The position numbers and the translations under genes are program-made. 64,000 bases of DNA from Camarhynchus parvulus (taxonomy: Eukaryota; Chordata; Aves; Passeriformes; Thraupidae), in the NCBI RefSeq assembly GCF_901933205.1, contig NC_044572.1, positions 19,182,501-19,246,500 of the forward strand, written 5' to 3'. This document shows positions 26,657-37,916 of the stretch, one piece after another (the first letter of the stretch is position 1; every line of letters begins with the position of its first letter). Below the pieces are notes generated by a model. That model was not told where the DNA came from and searched no databases. It worked only from the letters and a program-made list of their open reading frames with translations.

Positions 26657-29641
26657 TGCGCCACTGAAGATTCTTCATAGCTTGTGTTTCTGAATGATTG
26701 CAATTAGCTGCAGGACACAGAATGGTAACTGTCTTGTTATGGGCATAAAGGGCTATTTTAATTGTGTTGTAAGAAAAATTGTGCTGTATATTTAATTAGA
26801 ATGAAACCTCACATTTCTACATAAAATCAAAAGGGCTTAACAAAATAAATGGTTTGCAAAATTTGATTTCCAGTATGGATCAATAGCAGAGACAACTAGG
26901 GAATAAAGATGTGTTTCACTAATTCTTTTTACTGGATCAGATGAGATGAGCCATTCAATTATCATAATTCAAGACTTGAGATTTACACATATTGGGACCA
27001 TATTGTTGTGATGCTTAAAAGTGTCCTAGCACTCAAAATTTTGAATGTGCTCCCTGAACAGTGATAATTACAGTGGTGGTGCATATGGTAGAGTCTTAGG
27101 AGTTCCTAGAGTTAAAAGTGTGTACAAAATGCTAGATATGACTGCACAAAGAAAGCCAGTGCAGGAGGCACAGTCAAAGAGCTGCAGTAAGAGATGCCAT
27201 AGCAGCAGAAGTTTCATTATGCTCTTAAGACAAATTAATTTGCTGTAGAGACACTAACTTATGCAGTGACAGCATTTTCCTCCCCAAACCTCTCCTTGCA
27301 GTGGCATATTCTGCATCTTCATTACTTGATCTGTTCCACATTTCATCCACGGTGAAGTAATATTTTTTATACTTTTTTTAATGTTAAAAAACAAAACTCA
27401 AGTGCTAGAGATAAAAGCAGTAAATTTATTTAATGTGATTCCATTAAAATTACTTTCTATTGCTGTCTGGACTGGGACTAGCATAGGCTCTGTTGCTCCA
27501 GCAGTGCCAGCTTCATAACTGTCTTCTATTTAGAGACATCTGAAATTTTTCGATACACAAGACATGGAGATGAAGCTTTGCAAGAATAGGTGTTTCAGGA
27601 GACCTTCACTGTGGCTGAGCTGAAATGAATGGAATTAATATAAGAAAATAAGCTATTAACACATATACATGTATAGAGTAGGAATTTGCATTTTTCTGTT
27701 ATCTGTGAGACTTTATTTTTCTGTGGAAGGAAAAGGCACTCAATACTGTTTAAAATCTGACTGTTTTATTGTTGTAATACCATTGTGTCAGTAGATGATT
27801 AATACTTGCCTCAAAGCAGTGGGGCCTCTGTTCAGCCGCAGACAATGCAAGGTTGAGTAGCTGATGCTTCCCTGCTGCCTTTCATCTATCCAGACACATT
27901 TCTCACCTCAGTTGGATTGCTCCAGGTCAAAAATGAGGATGTTTCTTTCCAAACTGTTGACATCTGACTGTCAGAGGCATCCTTGACTGATGTTCCCTAA
28001 ATATTTGATTTCTTCATTTTACCTACCTGTATTATGGACATGGTAAAGCAGTTCCTTTGCCTTTATATAGACACTTTCTGCATGAGCATAGCTTGAATCT
28101 CTTGCACGGTTGCCAAATTCATTATTTTCTTAAAAATGTATTCATTCATATACCAGTTGGAAATTATTTTTGTTCTTTGAATTTACTCAATTTTTTCTTT
28201 GTTTCTCTCATTCTCTAAATTGTGTGCAAGGATTAAGAAAGCTTCAGCAGAGGCAGTGAAAAGGGAACAATCCATTTCTGCAGGGCTAGCTGAGGTCTAT
28301 TACTGCCATGGAGAGAAGAGCCTGGGCAACATCTCCTCCATCAGGCCCTACCAAGACTTGGCTTTTGCTCCTCTTGGGCCTCTGTAGAAAACCTGTTACT
28401 CATAGCTCCCTGATGATGATCAGAGCTCTTGGGATGACAGTGTACTCAAACCCAGGCCAGTGTGGAAGTCTAGATATGGCTGTGTGGTGTCACCTCTCTC
28501 AGTAGAACCAAAGACTGGCTCCAGACTTTGGGAATAGGCCTCTTCCTCCCCGCTTTCTGTGTAGCACCATGCAGGCTCCTCTCCTTTATTTTAGAGTGGT
28601 CACTAGGCTATGAATGCCCTTTTCCAAGCTTTGAATGTAGGTACTACAATTACTCACTAGGAATTACCACAGCCTTGAATTTTCAAAAGTAATTGCTTGT
28701 GGTTCATTAAATTCCATAGTTATGTCCCTAGCTCCTTAACCTGAATATTGCTGGAATGCACTTTTAACATTTTACTCTGCATTCTTTTTTACAGCCATAA
28801 TAACTATTTATTCCTATATAATTTTACTAGTAAGTGTTCCAAGGCTGCCTCTGTACTTGTCTCCCTCCACAGACAACAGTTTACCTAATGAATTCTGACT
28901 ATAGAACTGCTGGATTCTTCTACTGTGTTTTGTGAATATAATAAAGAAGAGAGCAGAGGTATGAGAGCCTAAGTTTAATTCCAGATTTTTAATTTTGTTT
29001 ATAGCTAGGTCATTGACAAGATGTTATAAAGACACTATGATTAAAATACAAAAATGTATTACTGAAAGCAAGAAGACTGGGCACTTAAATAAAGCTATTT
29101 AGCATGTTATAACCTTTTAAATGCCAGTTACCTGCTGTGTAAGCCTGGAATAAAAGTGTTTTGCTGCAGGATTCAATCCCACAGGAAATGTGTTAACATT
29201 ACAAAAATAATCTTAAACTTTGTACAGTATTTACACGTTATGATCGAGACCGCAGCCAAGTACTTTGATGAGGACTTGACTTATTGCCTTTGAAGAGGAA
29301 GTGTCTGTCATTGAACCAATTTTCCTGCTTCATCTTTCAACCCTAGTTGGTTTTATTTCTCCAATTTTTGTTGCTGTTTGTTAACCTACATTTAACAAGA
29401 CAGCTAGTTTCAGCCAGATTATCATCTCTGTCTTGATATATTGTACAAGTTATTTCTGACCTCAGACCTCAGAAAACATTGAAAAATGCTATTCCCTAAA
29501 TTTTAGTGACAGATTTCTGATAAATATTGCTGTATTTTCTGAGTGTTTGTAAAGCACCAAATTATGTTCCACTAATGACTGCTTAATGCTGAAGTTCAGC
29601 ACATCTCACAGCTGGGCATTAGCTAATGAACACAAGATGGT

Positions 29642-29651
29642 CTATATATAA
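29642..29651 (+). promoter_or_regulatory. MEF2-type site
   Basis: CTATATATAA matches the MEF2 consensus YTAWWWWTAR exactly. It lies in a block (29550-29660) with other enhancer-like words (CTAATGACTGCTTAATGC, CATTAGCTAATG). NEBL is expressed in heart muscle in other vertebrates, so a muscle regulatory site would make sense. The motif is short and AT-rich, so chance is a serious alternative. Confidence 0.25.
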
Positions 29652-30737
29652 TAGCTGTTTATCCTCTCAAGAAAAAAATCCCAAGTTTTATCCCAGAAAG
29701 CCTGGGTGAAGCTTTTAAGCCAGACAGTTTTACAGACATGTTGTCATTCCTCAAATTAAGAATATTTCTCCACTGCCTGTCCATGCTCTAGGAACTATGA
29801 ATGGTGACTCAGTAACGAACCACCTTCTGTGGCTGGTTTGTTCAAGGGTCCCTAGACAGAGCAATACTCTGCCATGCATAAAACCAGGTCATTGAAATTT
29901 TGCACATGCTCTTAAAGTACATTTTAGAAGAAGAGGAGTATTGTTCCTCGTGTCCTGACCGAGTTTGTGTTGCTGCCATTCTTTTCCTTTTCAGAATTCA
30001 AATTATTTTCTATTTCCATAATAATTTTTTACTTTCAATGGAGAGGACACCAGTTTTGTTGGTATACAATTATGAAATGCTAGGTAGGGTCCAGGTTGTG
30101 GCACAGACCACCTCTTTCTGATATAGGGTTGGGCTGTTGAGGTCCTTATTACACTGGAATTGCTGCTGCTTCTCAAGACAGCTTGTTGGCATATTTTCTT
30201 AAGCTACAAATAATTCTTAGAGATTTTTCTGAGTTTTGCTTAAATAGTTATCTCTGATGGTGTTACAAGTTATGCTATGAGAAGTTTGTATACACAATGA
30301 CTAAGAAATAAGTCTGGATGAAACAATATTGGATTCTCGAGTGAAAACTTGCACATTTATTCATTTATTTCCTGAAGATTTTAGTGACTACTTCTCCTCG
30401 CCTTTTTTTTTTACATCAGTGCTTTGAAAAGCTCTTCCTGAGCAGACAAGTGATCTGCTCAGTCAGCCCCAGCTTAAAGCTCTGAGAGAAGTGACAGGCA
30501 GAAGGACAAAAACAGGACAACAGAACATGTATCTGTCTTGTACAGATGAGAAATGCTAGTGATGTTTTTTCCTTCTTTTGCCAGATCTTCAAACATGGCT
30601 TGTCAAATAATTTAAGGGAATTCATTCTGTAACTCTGTGAGGCAGAATTCAGTGAGGATGTGACAGGTGTTTTAAAGTTTCACCAGAAAGCTCGTAGTTC
30701 ACCTCTTGCTTTCCTGACTGAAAATATCATTGCTGCC

Positions 30738-31245
30738 TGTCGTGGTTTAGGAACAGCAATCTGCAATTTAGTTCCCCCCATCCCCACCCCTTTTCCCTAA
30801 GACTCTCCCAAACCAGATATTCCTTGCTCTCTCCCCTCTCTCGCCTCAGGATGGGATTGAGAATTGGAGGCAAAAACAAGGTTTAAAAAGATGGATTGAG
30901 ATAAAAACTATTTACTGGAAACAGCAATGGGACACAAACCCAGACAGTAACAGCAGCAATAACAGAAGAATACAAAAAGAGGATGATTTACATGCAAAAA
31001 ATGCTCACTGGCTGACCTGACCTGATGCATGCTGAGACATTGAGCAATGGTGAATGGACCCCCCCCATGCCAGCTGCTTTTTCCCGACCTCAAACCACTC
31101 CCATCTTCTCTGTAGTGAGAGTGCTTTTCTGCTGCCCCTGGTGGTATTATGGACAGACTGCCCAGACTTGCCCCAGAGTCTCCAGGCTCACCCCCCACCA
31201 GCTGCTGCCAAAACATTAATTCTGTCCTGGCTGAAAACCAGAACA
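30738..31245 (+). mobile_element. Solo LTR, avian ERVL-like
   Basis: This 508-base unit starts TGTCGTGGTTTAGG and ends CTGAAAACCAGAACA. That gives the TG...CA termini and short imperfect terminal inversion of a retroviral LTR. It is flanked on both sides by CTGCC (30733-30737 and 31246-31250), a 5-bp target-site duplication, which is typical of ERVL-class integration. The start and the terminal segment resemble avian LTRs I know (TGTCGTGGTTT... and ...TCC.AGC.GAAACCAGGACA). No gag, pol or env lies beside it, so it is a solo LTR left by LTR-LTR recombination. The intact target duplication and termini suggest moderate age. The subfamily was not determined. Confidence 0.88.
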
Positions 31246-32015
31246 CTGCCAAACAAGTGTCAGAGGTGGTGACTGATTTTCAGGCCCAGAACTAAAAAGC
31301 ATATTATGGCCTGTAGATATTTCTTCCAGTTATTGATTCCAAATATTCAGTGCTTCATTTTGCTGAAATGAATGATACATTTACATCTCTACATTCTGAC
31401 CAAGACCTTACCAGTAGCACTATGCATCAGATGTCAAATACAGTGTCTACAACTGGCATTAAAACTCCCCTGTTTTATATATTGAGGTTCATGAATCCAT
31501 AATTTCTGTCCTACATATAATAAAGAAGCTATCCAAAATGAAATCTAAAGTAATGCCAAGAAGTAAAAGGCAATGCCAGAATATGCTTGGATACCTTAAA
31601 TTAGGAGAGTCTTAATATATCTTAGAAGTGATTTATGTCAAGTCCCTCCTTGAAGAAATACTGACAATGGGAAGTTTATAATTTATTAATAGTTTATTGT
31701 TGGCTGAGTAGCTTCTCTTGGCAGTGCATGTCATGGATGCAAAACAAATTCCTCTTCTATCTTCTAGCTCCCTTTTAAAATTATCAAGTGGTTATTTCAT
31801 GATTGTCTCCTGGAGGAACATTATAGGATGAAATTAGATTTTTACCCTTTTACTTCCCTTAGGTTCTTGTTCCTACTTAGAGTTTGTATACAAGTCAGAG
31901 AAGCTTCTTACTTTTGTATAAACTAGTAGAAGTTGCGACTTGACATTTTCACTCATAAATAAGTCTTGAGGTAAAGATGCTGATATAGTTGCTATTTAGA
32001 AGCTCTCAGCTTTTT

Positions 32016-32044
32016 GTGCGTGTGTGTGTGTGTGTATGTATGTA
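32016..32044. repeat. TG dinucleotide microsatellite
   Basis: A (TG)n tract with one GC interruption near its start, grading into TGTATGTATGT. It is intergenic. Confidence 0.9.
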
Positions 32045-32540
32045 CCTCTATCACTCACCATTATAACAGATGAATTAAAAGCTAACTGGCACTTTGCTGT
32101 TTGGAATTTAATTTTGGATTTGTAGGACAAAGTGGAAAGCAGAGATAACTGCAGGTGTGTGGGTTGTTTACCTGAAATGGAACCACTGTTTTACCTGAAA
32201 TCAAATCAGCTCATTTGTTCTGCCCCATACCCTCCTTGCCCCTCCTTGCGCTGGCAGCAGCGTCTGTAGAACCATACAGTGAACCAAATCCAGCAAATCC
32301 ACAGCATGACCACAGGTAACCCCCAAACAAAATAAGTTAATTTTAACCTTCTTCAATTCTCTGTCCCAGGTCTTTGCACAGATGATGAATGCAAGCTGAT
32401 ACTCAGTAGCAGAGGTTAGCCAGGAAAGAGAAAAAGCCCTGTCAGAACTTACTAGTAGAAGATAAATTTCTGGTTAGGGAATCTTTCTTCAGTGAGACTG
32501 TAGCATTGTTTTCACTGCTGTTTCTCAGAATGCAGCACAG

Positions 32541-32620
32541 TTTTAAAAAAAAAAATTAAAAAATATTGGTGTGGGTTGGTTTTGTTTTTTGGTTTTTTTT
32601 CCCTGGTTTTTTTTGGTAAA
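32541..32620. repeat. A-rich then T/G-rich low-complexity tract
   Basis: An A11 run is followed by AATTAAAAAATATT and then by a run of TTTTGG-type units with long T runs. No retroposed body is recognisable on either side. Confidence 0.8.
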
Positions 32621-35600
32621 AGGATTTTCCCTATCTCTAAGAGTATTTGCAATTAAGAGCAATGAAGTTTCAGTCTTGGTAAAGAACTGTAATAAAAACA
32701 GTGGTAAAAGCTAAATGTCCTGCCTTTCTAACACCAGTTTAATTCCATCAAATATAGGCATATAAGAAGTTCTGGTGTGGTGTTTCACTGCAGATGTCAT
32801 GTTGCTGTCAAGGTACATTTGTCCAATGTAGATGAGGTTTGAAACAAAGCAGAGGTGCTGATTCACATGCTATGATATCACTAGGAATTTTAAAGTCAAA
32901 TTTTGTGTGAAAGTAGAAACATAACGCTTACAATTTAAATTCTTCTGGCAATGTTTTGATCTTGTTCCTACTCTATAAGCCAAGCAGCCTGCTGTTTGAA
33001 GAAACTTTCCTAAGATTCTTAAGATAAGTCTTGCTGGGTAAATGTACATAAGGTGTTTTAAGCTAACTAGCCATGCAGCAGAAAAACATTCCGTACCATC
33101 AGTAAATATCTGTATCTTATTTTACATAACCCTACAATATTAATGGGATAACATTAGATACACATATTTAAAAATAATTAATGTATCATTTCATGTTAAT
33201 GTTTGTTGCTTTCAATGTCTATATTTAGAAACAAGCCCTTATACCTCTTCTGCTTGGGCCAGCACTCATGAGAACACAAGAAAATTATAACTGTTGGGTT
33301 GCATGTGTTGTGATTTCCCATGCAGATATGAAAATGCAAATTATAGAGCCAGCTCTGGCTACAGGCACTGAAAAACATGTAGGGAGTTTCCTCTCTCTCT
33401 GATGACAATTCTCTCTGTTCCTTGTTCCTAACCTATGGGCATAAACTGATTACAATAATAGAGTTGTTACCTTCAGTATTTTATTTTCCCCCCACGGGAA
33501 TCTAAATATATTTTCTTCATCAAAGAAGAGATCATGAATGAGAATGACTACTTTAGGAAACAAGACATTATAAAAGGAAAGGAAGCAGTATTTGAATGCC
33601 TAAGTTTTCTGCAGACAAACCCAATTAGCAATAAAGGAGCTTTGACTTTATGGGAAAACTATCATGGTAACTCTATTAGAATGAAAACCAGACTATTTTC
33701 AGACTTTATCCCTTTAAAAATCTTATGTCCATTTGCATGTTTTTTACTATTGAATTTCCAATCCATTCATCAAGAGACAGACACTTTACACATTAAATTA
33801 TGCTTTTGTGTGTGTATATTCAATAGGTCTTTTCATTCTTGTAAATCCACTATTAGTCCTATTACAACGTTTGCTTATGTCTTTTCTGTGTCAGGAAGCT
33901 TCTTTCTATTCAAGACTGCATGAAGTAACAACATTTCCTAATTTCATACAGTCCTGGTGTATCAGAGCAACCCACTGAGCAGTTGTTCAGCTGTGAATTA
34001 GCTGTATGAATTCCTGGGTCCCTGGCCCATTGTACGTGCTTGGGCACTCTGCGGGACAAGTCCCAACTTTCCCATCACAGCAGGGCTGGGAGGTGCTTCC
34101 CTCCCCCTTCTGCTCAGCAAATGGGTACATACCTAAAATAGCTTTGGTCATGATGAAGGCTCACTGTCTTAATTTTAAACCTGACATACCCAGTGTATGG
34201 TGTAATTCAGGCTTTGTCTATCTCGTGTCCTGAGAGGCAGGAGGGTAAGATTTTTTTAAAGTTTTGTGTGGTTCTCTGTCTCCTCTCTGTCATCCCAGCA
34301 AGTAAGTGCCTCATGAATCATTAATGTATGATTTTTTTTCCAGTTAAGATATACTATGGCCACAAAAGCTTGGAAATGCATACATTTAAATATATTTAAA
34401 ACACTTTAAAATTAAATTGACATATACAAAGTCCCTTGAGAGGTCTGAGTGAGGTTCTCTCTCTGAGAGAGACTACAATTTAATAAAAGAATCAGGACTC
34501 CATAGTAGATTTTATGTCTGAAATATGAAATTCTAAACTTAAAGTACATCCCAGAATGACCAGAAATCATCATTATTTCTAAGCAGATAATGAGAAATTA
34601 TTTGTAAACATGACTTAATTGGACACACACTGCTGATTCATTCTTTTATTTTACAGCTTTGGTGAGAAGCAGGCAGTAAAAAAAAAAGTAGAAACTGAAT
34701 GAACTTTGAAGACTTAATTCTGTCAGCCAGGATTTTTCAAATGGAGAAAAAAAGCATGAGAAGCTTTTGCAAACTCAAAACATGTAACTTTTCTTCAATT
34801 CATCACTTTGATATTCACTTTATGTAAAGGAGGGGAATCTGGCCTTGTCCCACTATCAGTAGAAGCAGTTTTAGTTGTATCAGATGAAGTTTGTACAACA
34901 CAACTTTTGCGGGCTTTGGAGCTCAGGCAGCAGCTGGATATTTGAACAACTATAAGGGGCAGTGAAAAATTTACAGACTGCTCTAAAAGTAGAGCCTTGA
35001 ACTCTGTGCAGTGTGGAAGGCTGACATGAGGCAGAGTATATGAATCACGAAAACCTCTAAACCCTTCTGCAGCAGAATGTGGCTTTTGGGAGGTGTTGTG
35101 GGAAGCAGGGGGGAAATACTGTCCTGAATATAAATTGTGTGATGTCAAAGTAATTTCCAGTAGCTCTGGAAGGGCAGCATGCTTTAGTAAGATCTTGGAA
35201 CTATTATAATAGAAATGCATTTTTAGAGACAGCAGTAGGTAATAGAGTCTGTAGGGTAAACAAGGATAGGCGATAGCACGTTTTGAGATTTCATGCTGCC
35301 ACTCACTCTAGGGAAACAGAATTTATCTAAGTTCCAAGAACTTCAGAAACAGGCATAATCTAATATAGAGAGCATTAAGAAAATAAACTCCAAATTCTGT
35401 GCTGATTTATTTATTCTGCTAGCCAGCATTTTCATCTTATGGCTAAACTATTAATATTCTGAGAACAGAAGAGACCTTTTCTTGTCAGCTGTTTCCATAG
35501 CTCCTGCCTCATTGTGTCTTTGTTTGATAGTAAATGAAGATGGCTTTTGAGGGTGTCATAGCTGTCACACTAGCTTAACATGATAAAATAATAATAATGA

Positions 35601-35651
35601 ATTTATTTTCAGGCAATTGGATAATTTATGGAGTACTGTGTGATGGTCAGG

Positions 35652-35860
35652 TATAATAATAATGCTCAGCATTTTAATGTGTTCTTTGTGCTTTGTAGCT
35701 ATCAGTCAGTCAATGCAACATCTTTATGAGGTAGATGGGTATGCTCTTCTGAGGTGGATGGCAATGGTCTTCTTTTACAACGGACGAAATAAGACAAAAG
35801 GCAAATGATTGCCCAAGGCCACACAATGAGAAAGTTGCAGAATCGGGATTAAAGCTAGGA
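35652..35860 (+). mobile_element. MIR-like SINE relic
   Basis: The order and wording match the MIR consensus as I remember it. A TTATGAGGTAG block (35724-35734) is followed by TTTTACA..GA.GAAA (35773-35791), and then by GATTGCCCAAGGCCACACA with TTGCAGAATCGGGATT. These correspond to MIR's TATGAGGTAG, TTTTACAGATGAGGAAA, CTTGCCCAAGGTCACACAG and GGCAGAGCCGGGATT. The upstream AATAATAATGCTCAGCATTT also fits the MIR body. Between the first two blocks is an extra segment made by a 23-bp tandem duplication. MIR-type CORE-SINEs are ancient amniote elements, so this copy is very old. The limits are approximate. Confidence 0.8.
35728..35773. repeat. 23-bp imperfect tandem duplication inside the MIR relic
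   Basis: Copies at 35728-35750 and 35751-35773 share 19 of 23 bases (both start GAGGT.GATGG and end TCTTCT). The second copy is absent from the MIR consensus, so the duplication happened after insertion, and the four differences show it is not recent. Confidence 0.85.
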
Positions 35861-37156
35861 GAAATAGAACATTTTCTTCACTGATGATATTTTTTCTGCA
35901 TATATGGCAAATAAACTATAAGGGATGCAAAGTTCCCTGTTAATAGAAAAATGAAGAGATGTAGACTTTTTTAATAACAGACTATCATCAGTGGAACTGT
36001 AAGTGTTTTTTAAAAATGTTTTTTAAAAGCTGCTCTCTGAATGGTTAACTTTGCCAGCTCAATGTAAAATAAAACAGATGTAACATGAATTTTATCTAGA
36101 TCATGATTCAAAGCAAACATGTTAGTAAAAATTCATCCAGGACCTTTAAGTACCTGAATCTATGTAGTGAATTTTTGTTTGCTACGTTATATGATGTGTC
36201 TTTGAGATGATATTTAATATGTATTTTTATTGACAAAATCAAAGCTGAAACTTACTGAACATCTGAAATCATTGATAGGCATTGTGACTTCTTCATCTTC
36301 TGCCTTTTGGTAAAAAGGAGATGGAGCTGATAACAGAGTACTTGATGGACAATCAGTGACACAGGTAGTAACCTTTTGATTAACTAGCTAAATTTCACTT
36401 GTAAGGTGCTGTGTATCTCTACATTCTTATCTTGTTGGAATAAGGATATTTGACTAATAGAGAATTCTGTAAATTAATGGAAAGACAAAAGTCATGTGAG
36501 TAAAAGCATCCATTTTGTGTCTCAATATAATAATTTTATTAAATGAATAGTTTTTTTCAGATTACCCCCACATAATATGTTGTGTCTAAAATATTTCTAG
36601 GATCTGAATTAACTCATTACCAGCTATTTCTTGAGTCTCCCTTGGACATGAGACACCTTGACCTTTTGGGTCAGATTCTTGCATGGGAAATTAAATATAC
36701 CAGCTGGAAAGCGAAGGTAGTGTTTTTCTAAGGGGCTCCTGGTAGAAAAGCAACTTGTCTGTATCCCAGGCAATAGCTTCAAGCATCTGTTGAATTCAAA
36801 GCACTTTACAAGCCTGCTAGGTATAGATGTCTCTCCTGACAGTGCTGGTTTTCCTGCTTTGTCTTGCCTAACCCTGCTGTACACTGTTTTGATCTGTTGT
36901 GAAAACATACAGAAAATATACTTTATTTTCTTCCCTCACTGAGAATATTTCAGTTAGATAACTTTGAAGATGTCACTTAAACTGCTTCACTGCACATGGC
37001 ATGGCACCTGTACTTTACAAAAAATACAAACAGCAGCAGTTATAAAACTGTTGGGCACAGCCCTTAGGATGTCTTACACCATCATCCCATCAGTCTTTAA
37101 GAGGGCAGGGTCAGGGGAGGTAAACATCTAGGTCCTGCTCGCAAAATTTTTGCGGA
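35861..37156. other. Intergenic, no gene seen
   Basis: AT-rich sequence with no supported feature. A minus-strand open frame at 36624-36908 (94 codons) has no known motif. Confidence 0.6.
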
Positions 37157-37204
37157 CATTCCCTGAGATTTAGGGAAGGGCGTTCCCTGAGATTTAGGGG
37201 AGGA
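37157..37204. repeat. 24-bp tandem duplication
   Basis: Two adjacent 24-base units at 37157-37180 and 37181-37204 both contain TTCCCTGAGATTTAGGG and differ at three positions. They lie directly upstream of the CR1 fragment and may belong to it. Confidence 0.85.
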
Positions 37205-37241
37205 GTGTTGCCACTACTCTGTTGTTACTGTTACATATGTA

Positions 37242-37916
37242 ACTCCATGGAGCTGGGTGGGATCCCCCCAAGGGTTCTAAGGGAGCTGGTGGAAGTGCTC
37301 ACTGAGCCCCTTTCTATCATCTACCAGCAGCCCTGGCTAAGCAGGAAGGTTCCAGTTGACAGGAGGCAAAAAAATGTGATGCCCAGCTACAAGGGCTGGA
37401 AGGATGTTTTAGGGAGCTACAGGCTTGTCAGGCTGATCTTGGTGCTAGGGAGGCTCCTGAAGCAAATCATCTTAAGTGCCCTCACATGGCAGGACAATGG
37501 GGGGATCAGGCCCAGACAGCATGGGTCTCTGAAAAGCAGGTTCTGCTTGACTGACCTGACAAGGTCTCCTATGACAAGGTGACTCTGGTTGGTGGATGAA
37601 GGAAATGCTGTGGATGTGTCTAACTGGACTTCAGTAAAGCCTTTGATACTGTTTCCTGCAGCGTCTCCTGGAAAAACTGTCTGCTCATGGCAGATTGGGT
37701 ATTAGTAAAACCTCCTTCACCAGAAGGGTTATTCAGCATTGGGACAATCTGCCCAGGGAAATGGTTGAATTGCCATCCCTAGGGCTATTTAGAAGACATG
37801 TAGATGTGACAGGGACATTGTTTAGCAGTGATCTTGGCAGCGCTGAGTTAATGTTGGACTTGAAGATCTTAAAGGTTGTTTCCAACCTAAGTGATTTTAT
37901 GATTCTATGATTCGAT
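37242..37916 (+). mobile_element. CR1 LINE fragment, broken reverse transcriptase
   Basis: Translation gives GIPPRVLRELVEVLTEPLSI, then VPVDRR..., QIILSAL, GIRPRQHGS and CLTDL. This is the CR1 ORF2 reverse-transcriptase thumbprint (IHPRVLREL, VPEDWR, GF.KGRSCLTNL). At 37624 a different frame encodes LDFSKAFDTV, the motif A region carrying a catalytic aspartate, so at least one frameshift has occurred, and a stop lies at 37580-37582. At about 37690 the sequence jumps from the coding part to the CR1 3' end (GACAATCTGCCCAGGGAAATGG...), which shows an internal deletion. It closes with the CR1 tail GATTTTATGATTCTATGATT. It is clearly inactive. Confidence 0.95.

Larger units (their letters stand above)
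19995..30737. other. Intergenic, no gene seen
   Basis: No exon, RNA gene or intact transposon could be supported in this 10.7-kb stretch. Open frames are at most 100 codons and lack motifs. Two points stand out: a GC-richer, purine-rich patch at about 25800-26050 that is not CpG-rich, and a regulatory-looking block at 26600-26780 with a CTCF-like word. A MEF2-type site is at 29642-29651. Confidence 0.6.
31246..35651. other. Intergenic, no gene seen
   Basis: Apart from a TG microsatellite and a T/G-rich low-complexity patch, no feature could be supported. Two long open frames, 33534-33923 plus (129 codons) and 34795-35220 minus (141 codons), have no recognisable domain, promoter or splice context. 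A short CT/GA dyad (TCTCTCTC then GAGAGAGA, 34456-34472) is present. Confidence 0.6.

Noticed and set aside
29160..29190. GGATTCAATCCC, resembling a tRNA B box
   Set aside because: No matching A box or cloverleaf could be drawn upstream, so no tRNA is called.
30908..31252. Open frames on both strands at 30908-31272
   Set aside because: They lie within the solo LTR, which is noncoding; GC-richer LTR sequence produces such frames.
33534..33923. 129-codon plus-strand open frame
   Set aside because: AT-rich, Phe/Ile/Ser-heavy translation without motifs; typical of chance frames.
34795..35220. 141-codon minus-strand open frame
   Set aside because: The Ser/Thr-rich peptide resembles nothing I know, there is no polyadenylation or splice support, and the base composition matches the flanks.
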